From a bacterium (lineage in GTDB: Bacteria > JACRDZ01 > JAJRWM01), in contig JAJRWM010000010.1 in the NCBI GenBank assembly GCA_024276815.1, positions 1-13,360 of the forward strand: DNA of 13,360 bases. Direction: 5' to 3'. The notes below the pieces were generated by a model, which saw nothing but the letters and a program-made list of their open reading frames with translations, was not told where the DNA came from and did not search any database. Made by a program: the position numbers and the translations under genes. Positions 1 through 7,116 of the stretch are shown here, in pieces (the first letter of the stretch is position 1; the number at the start of each line of letters is the position of its first letter).

Positions 1-129
1 AAGCAGATTGAAAAGTCCCTTGTCTCCCGCGGTAAAAATGGTCGCTAAAAAGATGATAATCAGAATACCAGCCAGAATCAGTATCCCCACTGGAAAAACA
101 CTTCTGTGCCTTTCCGTTTGTTTCTCCAT
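1..129 (-). CDS. N-terminal part of an unidentified membrane-anchored protein (runs off left edge)
   Basis: Reading the minus strand from an ATG at 129 gives 43 codons with no stop before the window edge. A charged, Lys/Arg-rich start of about 9 residues (MEKQTERHR) is followed by a strongly hydrophobic stretch, roughly residues 11-33 (core GILILAGILIIIF), and then a polar segment (TAGDKG). This is the layout of an uncleaved signal anchor or a signal peptide, so the rest of the protein probably lies outside the cytoplasmic membrane. A purine-rich stretch (AGAAAGG) lies about 12 nt upstream of the ATG, which is long for a Shine-Dalgarno spacing. A sigma70-like promoter at 374-402 points at this gene. 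The visible part is too short to name a family; the family and function are unknown. Confidence 0.6.
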   Translation of the reverse strand, partial: MEKQTERHRSVFPVGILILAGILIIIFLATIFTAGDKGLFNLL

Positions 130-194
130 GAAGTTCTGTTACCTTTCTCTCCGTCCGCTAGAGCGTATTGCAATCAGATGTAATCTTTTCGCCG

Positions 195-220
195 CCGGCC
201 AACTAAAGTTTTAGTGCCGG
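195..220 (-). other. Hairpin in the leader of the left-edge gene
   Basis: The arms ccggc (195-199) and gccgg (216-220) enclose a second pair, actaa and ttagt, with a four-base loop and a two-base bulge (ca) on one side. The stem lies about 65 bases upstream of the ATG at 129, inside the transcript predicted from the promoter at 374-402. It has no following U-tract on either strand, so it is not an obvious intrinsic terminator. It could be an mRNA-stabilising or regulatory leader structure. I do not recognise a riboswitch class. Confidence 0.4.
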
Positions 221-251
221 ACGACTCGCACGATGGATATGCAGGGGGCTA

Positions 252-320
252 TAGGGGGACAGTTTTTTTCTATGTCTACCGACGAGCTGTTTTTTAGCGA
301 AGTCTAAAAGAGTCCCCCTA
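252..320. repeat. 69-bp element with inverted termini (REP/MITE-like)
   Basis: The two ends are a perfect 9-bp inverted repeat, tagggggac (252-260) and gtcccccta (312-320). After two mismatched bases the pairing resumes with T-rich against A-rich sequence, making about 15 paired positions with two mismatches. The internal sequence has no coding capacity. Short palindromic elements with G-run/C-run termini are typical of REP sequences mobilised by Y1 (TnpA_REP/RAYT) transposases, or of small MITEs. No transposase gene is in the window, so that origin is inference. It lies between the promoter at 374-402 and the gene starting at 129, so it would be transcribed as part of the leader. Confidence 0.5.
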
Positions 321-373
321 ATAAAAGTTACACTTGGTTGCACTTTGCTCTAAGCGACTTTCCCATATTATAT

Positions 374-402
374 AAAATAACACAAAGAGAGAAAATTGTC
401 AA
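374..402 (-). promoter_or_regulatory. Sigma70-type promoter for the left-edge gene
   Basis: On the minus strand a perfect -35 hexamer TTGACA (397-402) is followed after exactly 17 bases by TATTTT (374-379; four of six matches to TATAAT). Very A/T-rich sequence (TATATAAT) continues downstream. The predicted transcript starts near 367 and would have a leader of about 240 nt before the ATG at 129, containing the 252-320 element and the 195-220 hairpin. Confidence 0.55.
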
Positions 403-459
403 GCGCCGCCGATCGCCTCGGGCCGATTAACCCAATCAAGACAATGAGTTACAGCCTTG

Positions 460-472
460 AAGCCGAGGGCTT
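460..472 (-). other. Small stem-loop just after the glycosyltransferase gene
   Basis: AAGCC and GGCTT form a 5-bp stem with a 3-base loop, starting 8 bases after the stop codon at 480-482. There is no U-tract, so it is at best a weak 3'-end structure rather than a classical intrinsic terminator. Confidence 0.25.
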
Positions 473-479
473 ATCCTCT

Positions 480-2096
480 TTAAGGCGAAGAGAAGCTGCT
501 TTTTAATTCCTGATAACGTTGCCTGGCCGCCCGGGCCTTGCGCTTTTGACCCAGTTTGCGGTAAACCAAGGATAAATTATAATAAACGCCCGGGTCGTCA
601 GGCTGAATATTTTTAGCTTTGACCCAGTATTTCAAGGCGGCCTCGTAATTATGTAAATTGTTGAAATGCAGCGCTCCTAAATCCAGGAGAGTGGCGAAAT
701 AGCTTTCCGGCGCAAAAAATCCTTTCCTCCTCTCCAGCGCTTTCTCAAAATTCTCCCTGGCCAGCCGGTACTGTTGGTTACGCTGGTAAATCCGGGCCAG
801 GTTACTGTAAGGCAAGGGCCACATGGGATCGGCCTGAATCGCCAGCCGATAAAAGAAAAGCGCCTGGTCATAATCTTGCTGATCCCGCAACGAATCCGCC
901 AGGTTCGCCAGAGTGATATAATCATTTTGATTTTTGCTTAGAACATCCCGCCAAAGCGTTTGCGGGGTCTTATAAACCGCGTTTCTTTTGATGGTCAGCA
1001 CACTCAGGAAAACCAGAAAAGCCAAACCTAAAGGCACGAGAGTTTTTTCGCCGCCAATTCTCCTGAAGACAAGCCTCAGTAGCAGTAATACTCCCATGGT
1101 CAGCCCCATAAAGGGTAAATAGAGATAACGCTCAGCCAGAATGCCCCCGTAAGGGATGAGGTTGGAGGTGGGCAGCAAAAACAGGAGAAACCAGGTCAGG
1201 TAGGGAGCGTAACCGGCCCGCCGGTAAAATCCGAACAGCAAAAGAGCGATGATTAATCCCAAAACAGTCAAAGACAGACCGACCGGCCAGGTCAGGCTGT
1301 TATAGGTGACGAACTGGTAAACCGGCCTTAACCCGGTCGGCAGGATAAACAGTTTGAGATAGTAACTGATAGCGACGACAAAAGTTAATAAAGCGCTGCC
1401 TATTGAGCCGCCCGGATAGATCGGCTTCATGAAGGAATCGGGATCGGTCATTAGATGGAAATTGACAAACAAAAAAAACAGCGCGACCAAAAACAGGGCG
1501 CCTTGCCTGAAAAGCGTCCTTTTCCAGCTGAATTGAGCGCCGCGAAAATGCCACTCAAACAAAAGACAGAGGGCCGGCAAGACCACAAAAGTCTCTTTCA
1601 CCGAACAGCCAAGATAATAAAAGACCAGCGTGAGCCAGAAGCTGACCGCGCTTTTTTGGAAATACAAATAAAAGGCCGTCAGGCAGAACAGACCGCCGAT
1701 CAAATCCTCGTTAAAGGAAATCACGTTAAAATTTTCCGTGTGAACCGTGTGGACAGCGAATAAACAGACCGCCAGAAACGCCAGCCGGTCGTCCACTTTG
1801 AAACGACGGAAGATCAGGAACAATAACCAGCAGTTCAGCAGATGAATCGCCAGGTTGAAGATACGCCAAAGCCCGGCGTTGTCCCCGAAGAGCCGCCAGT
1901 TGACCGAATAGATCAAGGAAGTTAAGGGACGGTAGGTTCGTTCCGCGAAGAGCGCGAAATATTGCCGCTTGTTAAAGATATATTTAATATTGCTTAAACT
2001 TTTGATCCCCTTGTTGTTGACAATGGTTGAAAAATCATCATAATGGAAGGGGTTTTTGAGGCTGTTCTGATAGCCGGCGGCAATTAAAATCAGCAA
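480..2096 (-). CDS. TMTC-like membrane glycosyltransferase with C-terminal TPR repeats
   Basis: A GT-C fold type protein of at least 538 residues, probably transferring a sugar from a polyprenyl-phosphate donor on the outer face of the cytoplasmic membrane. An acidic first-loop motif FHYDD lies at residues 17-21, the usual place of catalytic or metal-binding Asp in GT-C enzymes. An HTVHTE motif lies at about 116-121, like the HPVHTE motif of eukaryotic TMTC O-mannosyltransferases. About ten hydrophobic segments span residues 1-370, with an ERYLYLP motif at 322-328. From about 390 to the end there are three to four TPR units (for example LANLADSLRDQQDYDQALFF). The TTG at 2096 is the only usual start codon, but it lies inside the first hydrophobic segment and has no Shine-Dalgarno site; the frame stays open to 2168, so the N-terminus probably extends further upstream. 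It is the last gene of the glycan cluster, about 190 bases after the aminotransferase. The acceptor is unknown. Confidence 0.8.
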   Translation of the reverse strand: MLILIAAGYQNSLKNPFHYDDFSTIVNNKGIKSLSNIKYIFNKRQYFALFAERTYRPLTSLIYSVNWRLFGDNAGLWRIFNLAIHLLNCWLLFLIFRRFKVDDRLAFLAVCLFAVHTVHTENFNVISFNEDLIGGLFCLTAFYLYFQKSAVSFWLTLVFYYLGCSVKETFVVLPALCLLFEWHFRGAQFSWKRTLFRQGALFLVALFFLFVNFHLMTDPDSFMKPIYPGGSIGSALLTFVVAISYYLKLFILPTGLRPVYQFVTYNSLTWPVGLSLTVLGLIIALLLFGFYRRAGYAPYLTWFLLFLLPTSNLIPYGGILAERYLYLPFMGLTMGVLLLLRLVFRRIGGEKTLVPLGLAFLVFLSVLTIKRNAVYKTPQTLWRDVLSKNQNDYITLANLADSLRDQQDYDQALFFYRLAIQADPMWPLPYSNLARIYQRNQQYRLARENFEKALERRKGFFAPESYFATLLDLGALHFNNLHNYEAALKYWVKAKNIQPDDPGVYYNLSLVYRKLGQKRKARAARQRYQELKSSFSSP

Positions 2097-2287
2097 GCAG
2101 AAAAAACAGGCCAGAGTCGTGTGACTTTTGTCAGGGTGGCTCTTTCTAGGAAAAATACCGCCCCCCTATCTCCCTCCGCAAAAACCTTAATTGGCAAATT
2201 GACAACATATTACACCTGCTCTAAGAGGGAAACCTTCTTTTGTTCCTTTAACAGCATTTCAAGAAATTTCACTTTCCCAAACAACAA

Positions 2288-3477
2288 TTATAGGGATTTT
2301 TTTACCGCGTCAACAATTCTCGCCAAATCACCGTTGGCCAGATGGGGATAGCTGGGCAGGTTGACAATCTCCCGGGAAGCCTGCCGGGCGTTATTGAAAT
2401 CTCCATCACTGAAACCCTGATAGCACTTGAAATCCGGAATGCAGTAGTCGAAAAGCTCCTTGCCGACATGTACGCCCCGTTTTTTCATCGCCGAGATAAA
2501 GCCGGCCCGGTTCTTCACTCTGATATTGAAATGGGAGTAAATCCCGTCTGCCAGTACCGGCGGCAAGACTAATTCTCCGGCATCCTTGAGTTCCCGGTGA
2601 TAAAATTCGTTGATCTCCGTTCGGCGCTTCATAATAAAAGCGAACTTGTCCAACTGGGCCAGACCCACTTTCGCCTGAATGGCGGTGAAAAGGTCTGGTA
2701 GTCTTCGGGAAGATAGACCCGCTCCTCGTCATAATATACCGACAGCGAATCCAGCAGCGATGTTTTCTCGGCCAAAAACTGGACCAGGCCATAAACCAGC
2801 TTGTTCAGCCCCCCCAGGATCTCAATCAAAAACAAAATCTGCCCTAAACTTTTACCGGGACCGGCGGGCGCGAAATGATCATCCCGGAATTGTTTTATCC
2901 GCCGATACAGAGCCTCGTCATTGGTCACCACGGCTCCTCCCTCAAGAGCGCTGATATGCTTGCCGATGCTGAAGCTGAACATGGTTATCCCGTTATATTC
3001 CCAGATCGGCTTCCCTTTGTAAGTTGTGGATAAGGCCAGCGCGCAGTCCTGAATCACCAGGATATCGGGCCGCTCCTTTAAAATAGCCGCCAAGCGGTCC
3101 AGGTCCAGCGGCGCGCCAAACATGTGCGTAGCGATGACCGCCTTCGTGCGGGGCGTGATTTTCGCTTCCAGTTCCCCTAAGTCCAGGTTGTAATCTGTGG
3201 GGTTGATATCGACGAACCTGGGCGTGTTCAAAGAAACGACGACCGCGTTGGGCACGACGACACAGGTAAAGGCCGGAGTGATAACTTCGCTGTCCTTAAT
3301 ATTATGAGCCTTTAAAACAGTGGTAAGCGCGCTACGCATATAGGGGAAGGCCAGGGCGAAACGGACTCCCAGCTTTTCCGCGAACCGTTTTTCAAAAACG
3401 GCGGCCGGCTCAGCGTTGTTTTTCAGCAGAGCCAACAGTTCCGCTAAATTAAAATATGGTCTCAGTCTTGGTATCAT
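2288..3477 (-). pseudogene. DegT/DnrJ/EryC1-family PLP aminotransferase, one apparent frameshift
   Basis: Fold-type I PLP enzyme of the sugar aminotransferase family, which typically puts an amino group on a nucleotide-linked keto-sugar for surface glycans. The start MIPRLRPYF is typical of the family. The frame reads to about residue 263, with Asp144 (VIQDCALAL) as the likely PLP ring-nitrogen contact and Lys173 (FSFSIGKHISALEGG) as the Schiff-base lysine. At 2688-2691 (TTTT on the coding strand) the reading jumps to the -1 frame, which continues with FTAIQAKVGLAQLDKF, the expected next conserved block, to a stop at 2288. One added base restores a 396-aa protein, a normal family length, so nothing else is missing. 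As it stands the first frame runs on to a stop at 2629. The gene overlaps the end of the deacetylase gene by 29 bases, suggesting translational coupling. The shift may be a sequencing error or a real lesion. The substrate cannot be assigned. Confidence 0.82.
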
Positions 3478-4945
3478 AAAAAGGCAACTTTAAATATTTT
3501 ATGGCGTCCTTGATAGAACCGGCAAGGCCGCCATTTTCCGCGATCCACGCCAGTATTCTATCATAGGCGATATCCCAGTTATAGTCCCGGGAAAACGACT
3601 CGATATGCCAGTTTATAGCAGCGCAGCCATGGTATTCTTTGACCAGTTCCAGCCAGCTAATGGTATTTTCAGCCAGGGCCTCCGGTGAAAAACTGTCGCG
3701 CCCGAATAACCGCGTCATGTCCATATATACGGTAGGGAACTCCCAGACCGGAAGAAGACGCTGATTATTATGGTCGAACAACAGGTAGGGGAACGAGGCT
3801 CCCGCCCGCCAGCCAGGTTTCTCTTTAAAATAAACGGTGGCGTCATAATGACAGCCGACCTGGGCGAGTATCCGGGGGGTTTGGTCCCAGAAAAATTCCA
3901 GCCAGTGCTGACGGCTGCCGATAATTTTCCCGCCCGCCAGGTTTTCCAGGCCGGTTTTTTCCCGCCTGAAGATAACCGGCGACCGGGCGGTCCCGGTGCC
4001 GGGATGCAAACCTATTTCCATCTTTTCCCCACTCAGGAAAGCAAGCAGTTCCTGGAGCCGTTCTTCCTTTTCCAGGTCGTAGACGGGTTCGACCAGCCGC
4101 TGTTTCGCGAATTGTTTCCAGGTGTCAGCCTTTGCCCGGTAGTAAAAGTAAAAGGAAGAGTGGAAACCATATTTTTTTTCCAGATTAACGATTTTCTCAA
4201 AGCAGTTATAGTCGCTGCCGGAAAAAAACAGCCGCCGGATAAAATCCAGCCGCTCCCTGACCAACCGCCATTTTTTGAGCCGGAAAAGTCCGCTCAGCAA
4301 AAATCCCCCCTTTTTAATCCTGACCGCCCAGTCTTTCTCAAACGTATCCACGTCATGCGTTAAGCAGACAAAAAAACGGTCTTCTTTTTTCAGCCGGCCT
4401 CTCCAGGTGAAATCGTCAATATCTCCGATTCCAAGCGCTTGGAACAACCTGTCCAGAACTAGATAATAACGTTCCACCAGGGGCGGAGCTGGCTGGTTCT
4501 GGGAGTCATCAAAGCTGATCTGTTGTCGGGTTTCCGATAGATATTCCGCCTTTGAGGCAAGATGATAAAAAATATTCTGCGGAAGATCATGGTTTAGTCG
4601 CAGAGGCTTGTTTCCCGTGCCAGCCTTGGCCAGAAATTCGTTCCCATTGCCAGCTTCCCGGTAAAGGGGTATTGCCAGACTCTTTTCCGAATCAGGAAAC
4701 AGCTTGATCCGCGTTGACTCGCGGTAATCAAGTTTTCTCGCCGGGATGAAAAGAGAGCTGTCTTCCGCTTTAACGGGAAGGAATCCGTAATAAATATGAA
4801 GATCGGCTTCTTCGCGCGGCTCCTCATTCTTTACGGCCAGGAAATTTAACTGTACCAGAGAGTTGAAATAATTACGGAAAACACAAGCCAGGGTACCGTG
4901 ATGAAGCTTATCCCGGTAATAAACGTTAACCTTAAGTTTATCCAT
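3449..4945 (-). CDS. Polysaccharide-deacetylase-like (NodB-type) protein
   Basis: A 498-aa protein whose C-terminal two thirds resemble the carbohydrate esterase 4/NodB fold, which removes N- or O-acetyl groups from polysaccharides using a metal held by one Asp and two His. Visible motifs are THDVD at 196-200 (Asp and metal motif), a HPG motif at 314-316 (second metal His), GSRQHWLEF at 343-351, GCHYDATVYF at 364-373, RAGASFPYLLFD at 380-391 and NWHIE at 445-449. The first 190 or so residues form a separate domain I cannot name. There is no signal peptide, which points to a cytoplasmic or membrane-associated role in glycan precursor synthesis rather than secretion. The ATG at 4945 is preceded by only a weak G-rich stretch. 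It starts 24 bases after the receiver gene and overlaps the aminotransferase gene by 29 bases. Whether it is catalytically active and on which sugar is unknown. Confidence 0.78.
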   Translation of the reverse strand: MDKLKVNVYYRDKLHHGTLACVFRNYFNSLVQLNFLAVKNEEPREEADLHIYYGFLPVKAEDSSLFIPARKLDYRESTRIKLFPDSEKSLAIPLYREAGNGNEFLAKAGTGNKPLRLNHDLPQNIFYHLASKAEYLSETRQQISFDDSQNQPAPPLVERYYLVLDRLFQALGIGDIDDFTWRGRLKKEDRFFVCLTHDVDTFEKDWAVRIKKGGFLLSGLFRLKKWRLVRERLDFIRRLFFSGSDYNCFEKIVNLEKKYGFHSSFYFYYRAKADTWKQFAKQRLVEPVYDLEKEERLQELLAFLSGEKMEIGLHPGTGTARSPVIFRREKTGLENLAGGKIIGSRQHWLEFFWDQTPRILAQVGCHYDATVYFKEKPGWRAGASFPYLLFDHNNQRLLPVWEFPTVYMDMTRLFGRDSFSPEALAENTISWLELVKEYHGCAAINWHIESFSRDYNWDIAYDRILAWIAENGGLAGSIKDAIKYLKLPFYDTKTETIF

Positions 4946-4969
4946 AGGCTACCCCAGGCTGCAAGCCTG

Positions 4970-5349
4970 CTATTCCAGGGTTTCCTTCACCAGCTTTAAG
5001 AAAACTTCCAGCTTGTCGAGTTTATAAAACACACCTTCCACGCCTGATATATCATATAATTTAGCGGCCATATATTTGTTAACGGAACTGATGATAACCG
5101 GTATGTTGGTATTCAGTTCTTCATGCATTCTCTTTAAAAACTCGTCCCCGGCCATCCGGGGCATCATGATATCGAGCACGATCAGGTCAATCTTAACGCC
5201 GGAACCGATTATTTCAAAAGCTTCCAGCCCGTCCCTGGCCCAGAGCACTTCCGGTTGATAATCGAGTTTTTGTAAACCGCCTCGTAGCAATCCAGGTTGT
5301 CTTTATCGTCTTCAATAATTAAAATCCGCTTGGATTTTCCGGCTGACAT
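4970..5349 (-). pseudogene. Stand-alone CheY-like receiver (response regulator) domain, one apparent frameshift
   Basis: A receiver-only response regulator, phosphorylated on Asp by a histidine kinase that is not in the window. From an ATG at 5349, with AAGGGGA just upstream, the first frame reads MSAGKSKRILIIEDDKDNLD, containing the acidic pair (EDD, residues 13-15). Between 5277 and 5290 the reading moves to the -1 frame and continues with LQKLDYQPEVLWARDGLEAF. The phospho-acceptor is the Asp in LIVLDIMMPRMAG (about residue 60), the switch Ser lies in VIISS, and the conserved Lys in FYKLDK. Adding one base, for example in the TT of GATTGC or the GG of GGCGGT, gives exactly 126 residues, the usual length for a lone receiver. 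No output domain follows. The gene is 24 bases upstream of the deacetylase gene and probably co-transcribed with it. The lesion may be a sequencing error. Confidence 0.8.
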
Positions 5350-5372
5350 GTTGTCCCCTTAAGTTCACGGCA

Positions 5373-5384
5373 AACGTTAACGTT
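5373..5384. promoter_or_regulatory. Perfect 12-bp palindrome upstream of the receiver gene (possible operator)
   Basis: AACGTTAACGTT is identical on both strands. It lies 24 bases upstream of the receiver ATG (5349), between the Shine-Dalgarno site and a lone TATGAT box at 5413-5418 on the minus strand that has no clear -35 partner. The position suits a dimeric regulator binding site. No known regulator motif is recognised, so this is inference. Confidence 0.35.
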
Positions 5385-5476
5385 CCGCTTTCTTCCTTCC
5401 CAACTACATTTTATCATATTTGGTTCATCGATAATCATTTTACCATTGTGAAATGAGAAGGGAGAGAACATCGCGC

Positions 5477-5491
5477 ACCCCTGGGAGGGGT
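5477..5491. other. Short GC-rich stem-loop in the gap between the TPR and receiver genes
   Basis: acccct and aggggt form a perfect 6-bp stem with a 3-base loop. The 292-base gap 5350-5641 otherwise shows a few further short inverted repeats (gacgac at 5518-5523 with gtcgtc at 5546-5551, and ttacg with cgtaa between them) and a T6 run near 5610 on the minus strand that may end the TPR operon. I see no credible gene or known RNA family there. Confidence 0.3.
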
Positions 5492-5641
5492 TGGATACCG
5501 GACGAGGAAGGCGAACAGACGACCTGTTGCACATTACGAGCGTAAGTCGTCCGCAACCTCCGGTCATAAAAGAGATTACGGACGATTCGCGGTTAATAAT
5601 TACTGTAAAAAAGACGAGATGCCTGAAATCCTGAGCGGGAA

Positions 5642-6112
5642 TTACTTGTTAAGGCAATCCCTGGCGTATCCAAGGTAGTCAAAATCATCGGGGTCATTAC
5701 TGATGCGCAGACCGTTCTTTCGCTGGTAAGCTTCTTCCTTCTCGATGTATTTCCGCCACTGCTCCCTGGCCTTGGTCGTTTCCCCCTGTTGCTGATATAT
5801 CTGGGCCAGGTTAAAATGCGGGGAGGCGTACTCGGCCTCCTGTTTAAGGGCCTGCTTAAACCAATCTTCCGCGGCCTTGAAATCATCGTTTTGTATGGCC
5901 AGAACGCCCGCGTTATAAAGATCCGTCGCGCTTTTTTGTTCAATACCCATGGCTTGTTCCAGAATCATGCGCGCTTCCCCATCCAGACTGCAAAAAAAAC
6001 ATAACCCATATTTGTTGAGGACCTCTTCCGCTTTGCCGTTCTTGATCAGCTCGCTTTGACGCCTTCCTTCAACAACATAATACTCTTCATCATTAATGTT
6101 AGCGTTCTCCAT
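5642..6112 (-). CDS. Small TPR-repeat protein with a CxxC motif
   Basis: A 156-aa soluble protein, likely a protein-protein interaction module. Two TPR units are visible at about residues 62-95 (YNAGVLAIQNDDFKAAEDWF) and 96-129 (HFNLAQIYQQQGETTKAREQ). The N-terminal region has CFFC at 38-41, which could bind metal or form a disulfide. No signal peptide or membrane segment is present. The ATG at 6112 has an excellent Shine-Dalgarno site (TAGGAGGAAGCTGT before ATG). It begins 19 bases after the DUF5683-like gene and is the last gene of a four-gene operon. Its partner is unknown; the neighbouring exported protein is the obvious candidate. Confidence 0.75.
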   Translation of the reverse strand: MENANINDEEYYVVEGRRQSELIKNGKAEEVLNKYGLCFFCSLDGEARMILEQAMGIEQKSATDLYNAGVLAIQNDDFKAAEDWFKQALKQEAEYASPHFNLAQIYQQQGETTKAREQWRKYIEKEEAYQRKNGLRISNDPDDFDYLGYARDCLNK

Positions 6113-6131
6113 ACAGCTTCCTCCTAAATGT

Positions 6132-6626
6132 TTACCAGGTAAAACTGGCGGCCAGATTTATTTTCCGGTTAAAATAAAATACGCCTATTTCAGGCGCTTT
6201 GTGGTCTATTTCAAAAAAATGAGCGTCAACGTAGGCATCCAAAGCCGAAGCGGCTTTAATAACCAAATAGAGATAAATAAAATTGCGCTTGTTCAACTGT
6301 TGCTGACGGAAATCAAATAAAAAATGATCCTCTTCTTCCGCAGTGTCGCTCAGCCGGTAAGCATACCAGGCTCTTTGTCCTGCGGCGGCCGTCAGCGCGA
6401 TACCGGACACAGTCAAGACCTCGGCTCCCAGAAAGAACCAACCCTTCCGCGGGCGCTGGTTGTAAAACTGTCCTTCGCCCGGAATCAGCGAAAGCATGGC
6501 GACCTGCCCGGGGCTGAGCCGGCCCCCTGCCGCGGTTTCATACCCCCCGGCCCAAACAGCGGTTGAAAAAAACAATAGCGAGGTAATTGTCAGGAACCGG
6601 AGAGTCAAGGTAAAAGATAATCTCAA
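6132..6626 (-). CDS. DUF5683-like exported or membrane protein
   Basis: A 164-aa protein with an N-terminal signal peptide (hydrophobic residues about 8-22, possible cleavage after AVWA at residue 26). The block SLIPGEGQFYNQRPRKGW (46-63) followed by a hydrophobic stretch (64-83), a polar linker with EEED, and a second hydrophobic block leading into DAYVDAHF (130-137) is the pattern I associate with DUF5683/P13-like proteins common in diderm bacteria. It probably sits in the cell envelope; no biochemical role is known. The start is TTG at 6626, whose bases overlap the stop codon of the phosphoesterase gene (TTGA), with GGGAGAG about 11 nt upstream, so it is translationally coupled to that gene. 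Confidence 0.7.
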   Translation of the reverse strand: MRLSFTLTLRFLTITSLLFFSTAVWAGGYETAAGGRLSPGQVAMLSLIPGEGQFYNQRPRKGWFFLGAEVLTVSGIALTAAAGQRAWYAYRLSDTAEEEDHFLFDFRQQQLNKRNFIYLYLVIKAASALDAYVDAHFFEIDHKAPEIGVFYFNRKINLAASFTW

Positions 6627-7105
6627 AGCCTGACAATCTCTCCCGAAATGGTTTTATCGATCTTCAACAAGCCAACCGAACAATAGGGAGCGAAAACCCG
6701 GTCGGTTGCGCTGCCGGGATTAAAGAACAACACTCCGTTTTCCATCAGTATTTCCGGATGATGAGTATGCCCATACACACAGCAGTCAAGCTTACCGCTA
6801 AAACTTTTCCCGATACGCTTCCTCATGCCGGTCGGCGCGCCCCAGCCGTGGATTAAACCCACAGTGAAGCCGCCAAGCTCGATTTTCAGCTTGGCGGGCA
6901 GAGCTGATTTTGTTTCCGGCAGGTCCATATTACCGGCGACCGCCTTTACCGGCGCGATAACGCCTAACAGGTCTAAAGTTATCAAGTCCACCAGGTCGCC
7001 GGCGTGTAATATCAGGTCGACGTTTTTAAATACCTGGTAAACCCTATCGGGTATTTCTTTTTCGGCACCGGAAATATGGGTATCGGAAACAACGCCGACC
7101 AGCAA
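6623..7105 (-). CDS. YfcE/MJ0936-family metallophosphoesterase
   Basis: A 160-aa calcineurin-like phosphodiesterase of the small YfcE/MJ0936 type, which hydrolyses phosphodiesters with two bound divalent metals. All metal and catalytic motifs are present: SDTH at 7-10, HAGD at 34-37, GNMD at 58-61, IHG at 85-87, and GHTHHP at 112-117, followed by FNPGSATD at 128-135. The length fits a single-domain enzyme. The start is TTG at 7105, preceded by AAGGGGAG at good spacing. It lies 11 bases after the 56-aa gene and its stop overlaps the start of the DUF5683-like gene. The natural substrate of this family is poorly defined and the neighbours do not settle it. Confidence 0.9.
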   Translation of the reverse strand: MLVGVVSDTHISGAEKEIPDRVYQVFKNVDLILHAGDLVDLITLDLLGVIAPVKAVAGNMDLPETKSALPAKLKIELGGFTVGLIHGWGAPTGMRKRIGKSFSGKLDCCVYGHTHHPEILMENGVLFFNPGSATDRVFAPYCSVGLLKIDKTISGEIVRL

Positions 7106-7116
7106 AACGGCTCCCC

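Noticed and set aside
130-370. A riboswitch in the long leader of the left-edge gene
   Set aside because: I looked for TPP, cobalamin, SAM, GEMM and T-box core motifs and saw none; the structure there is explained by the inverted-repeat element and one hairpin.
2121-2351. A plus-strand 76-codon frame between the glycosyltransferase and aminotransferase genes
   Set aside because: No Shine-Dalgarno site, low-complexity composition, and it runs into the antisense of the aminotransferase gene.
2688-2691. Programmed -1 ribosomal frameshifting in the aminotransferase gene
   Set aside because: The site ACC TTT TCA is not an X-XXY-YYZ slippery heptamer and no strong downstream structure is evident; a lost base is simpler.
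3770-4363. A 197-codon plus-strand open frame opposite the deacetylase gene
   Set aside because: It lies wholly antisense to a gene with clear catalytic motifs, is rich in Pro/Phe as expected of an antisense shadow, and shows no family motif.
5319-5567. An 82-codon minus-strand frame in the gap before the receiver gene
   Set aside because: It runs through the palindrome and the receiver start region, has no recognisable motif, and its reading overlaps the better supported receiver start at 5349.
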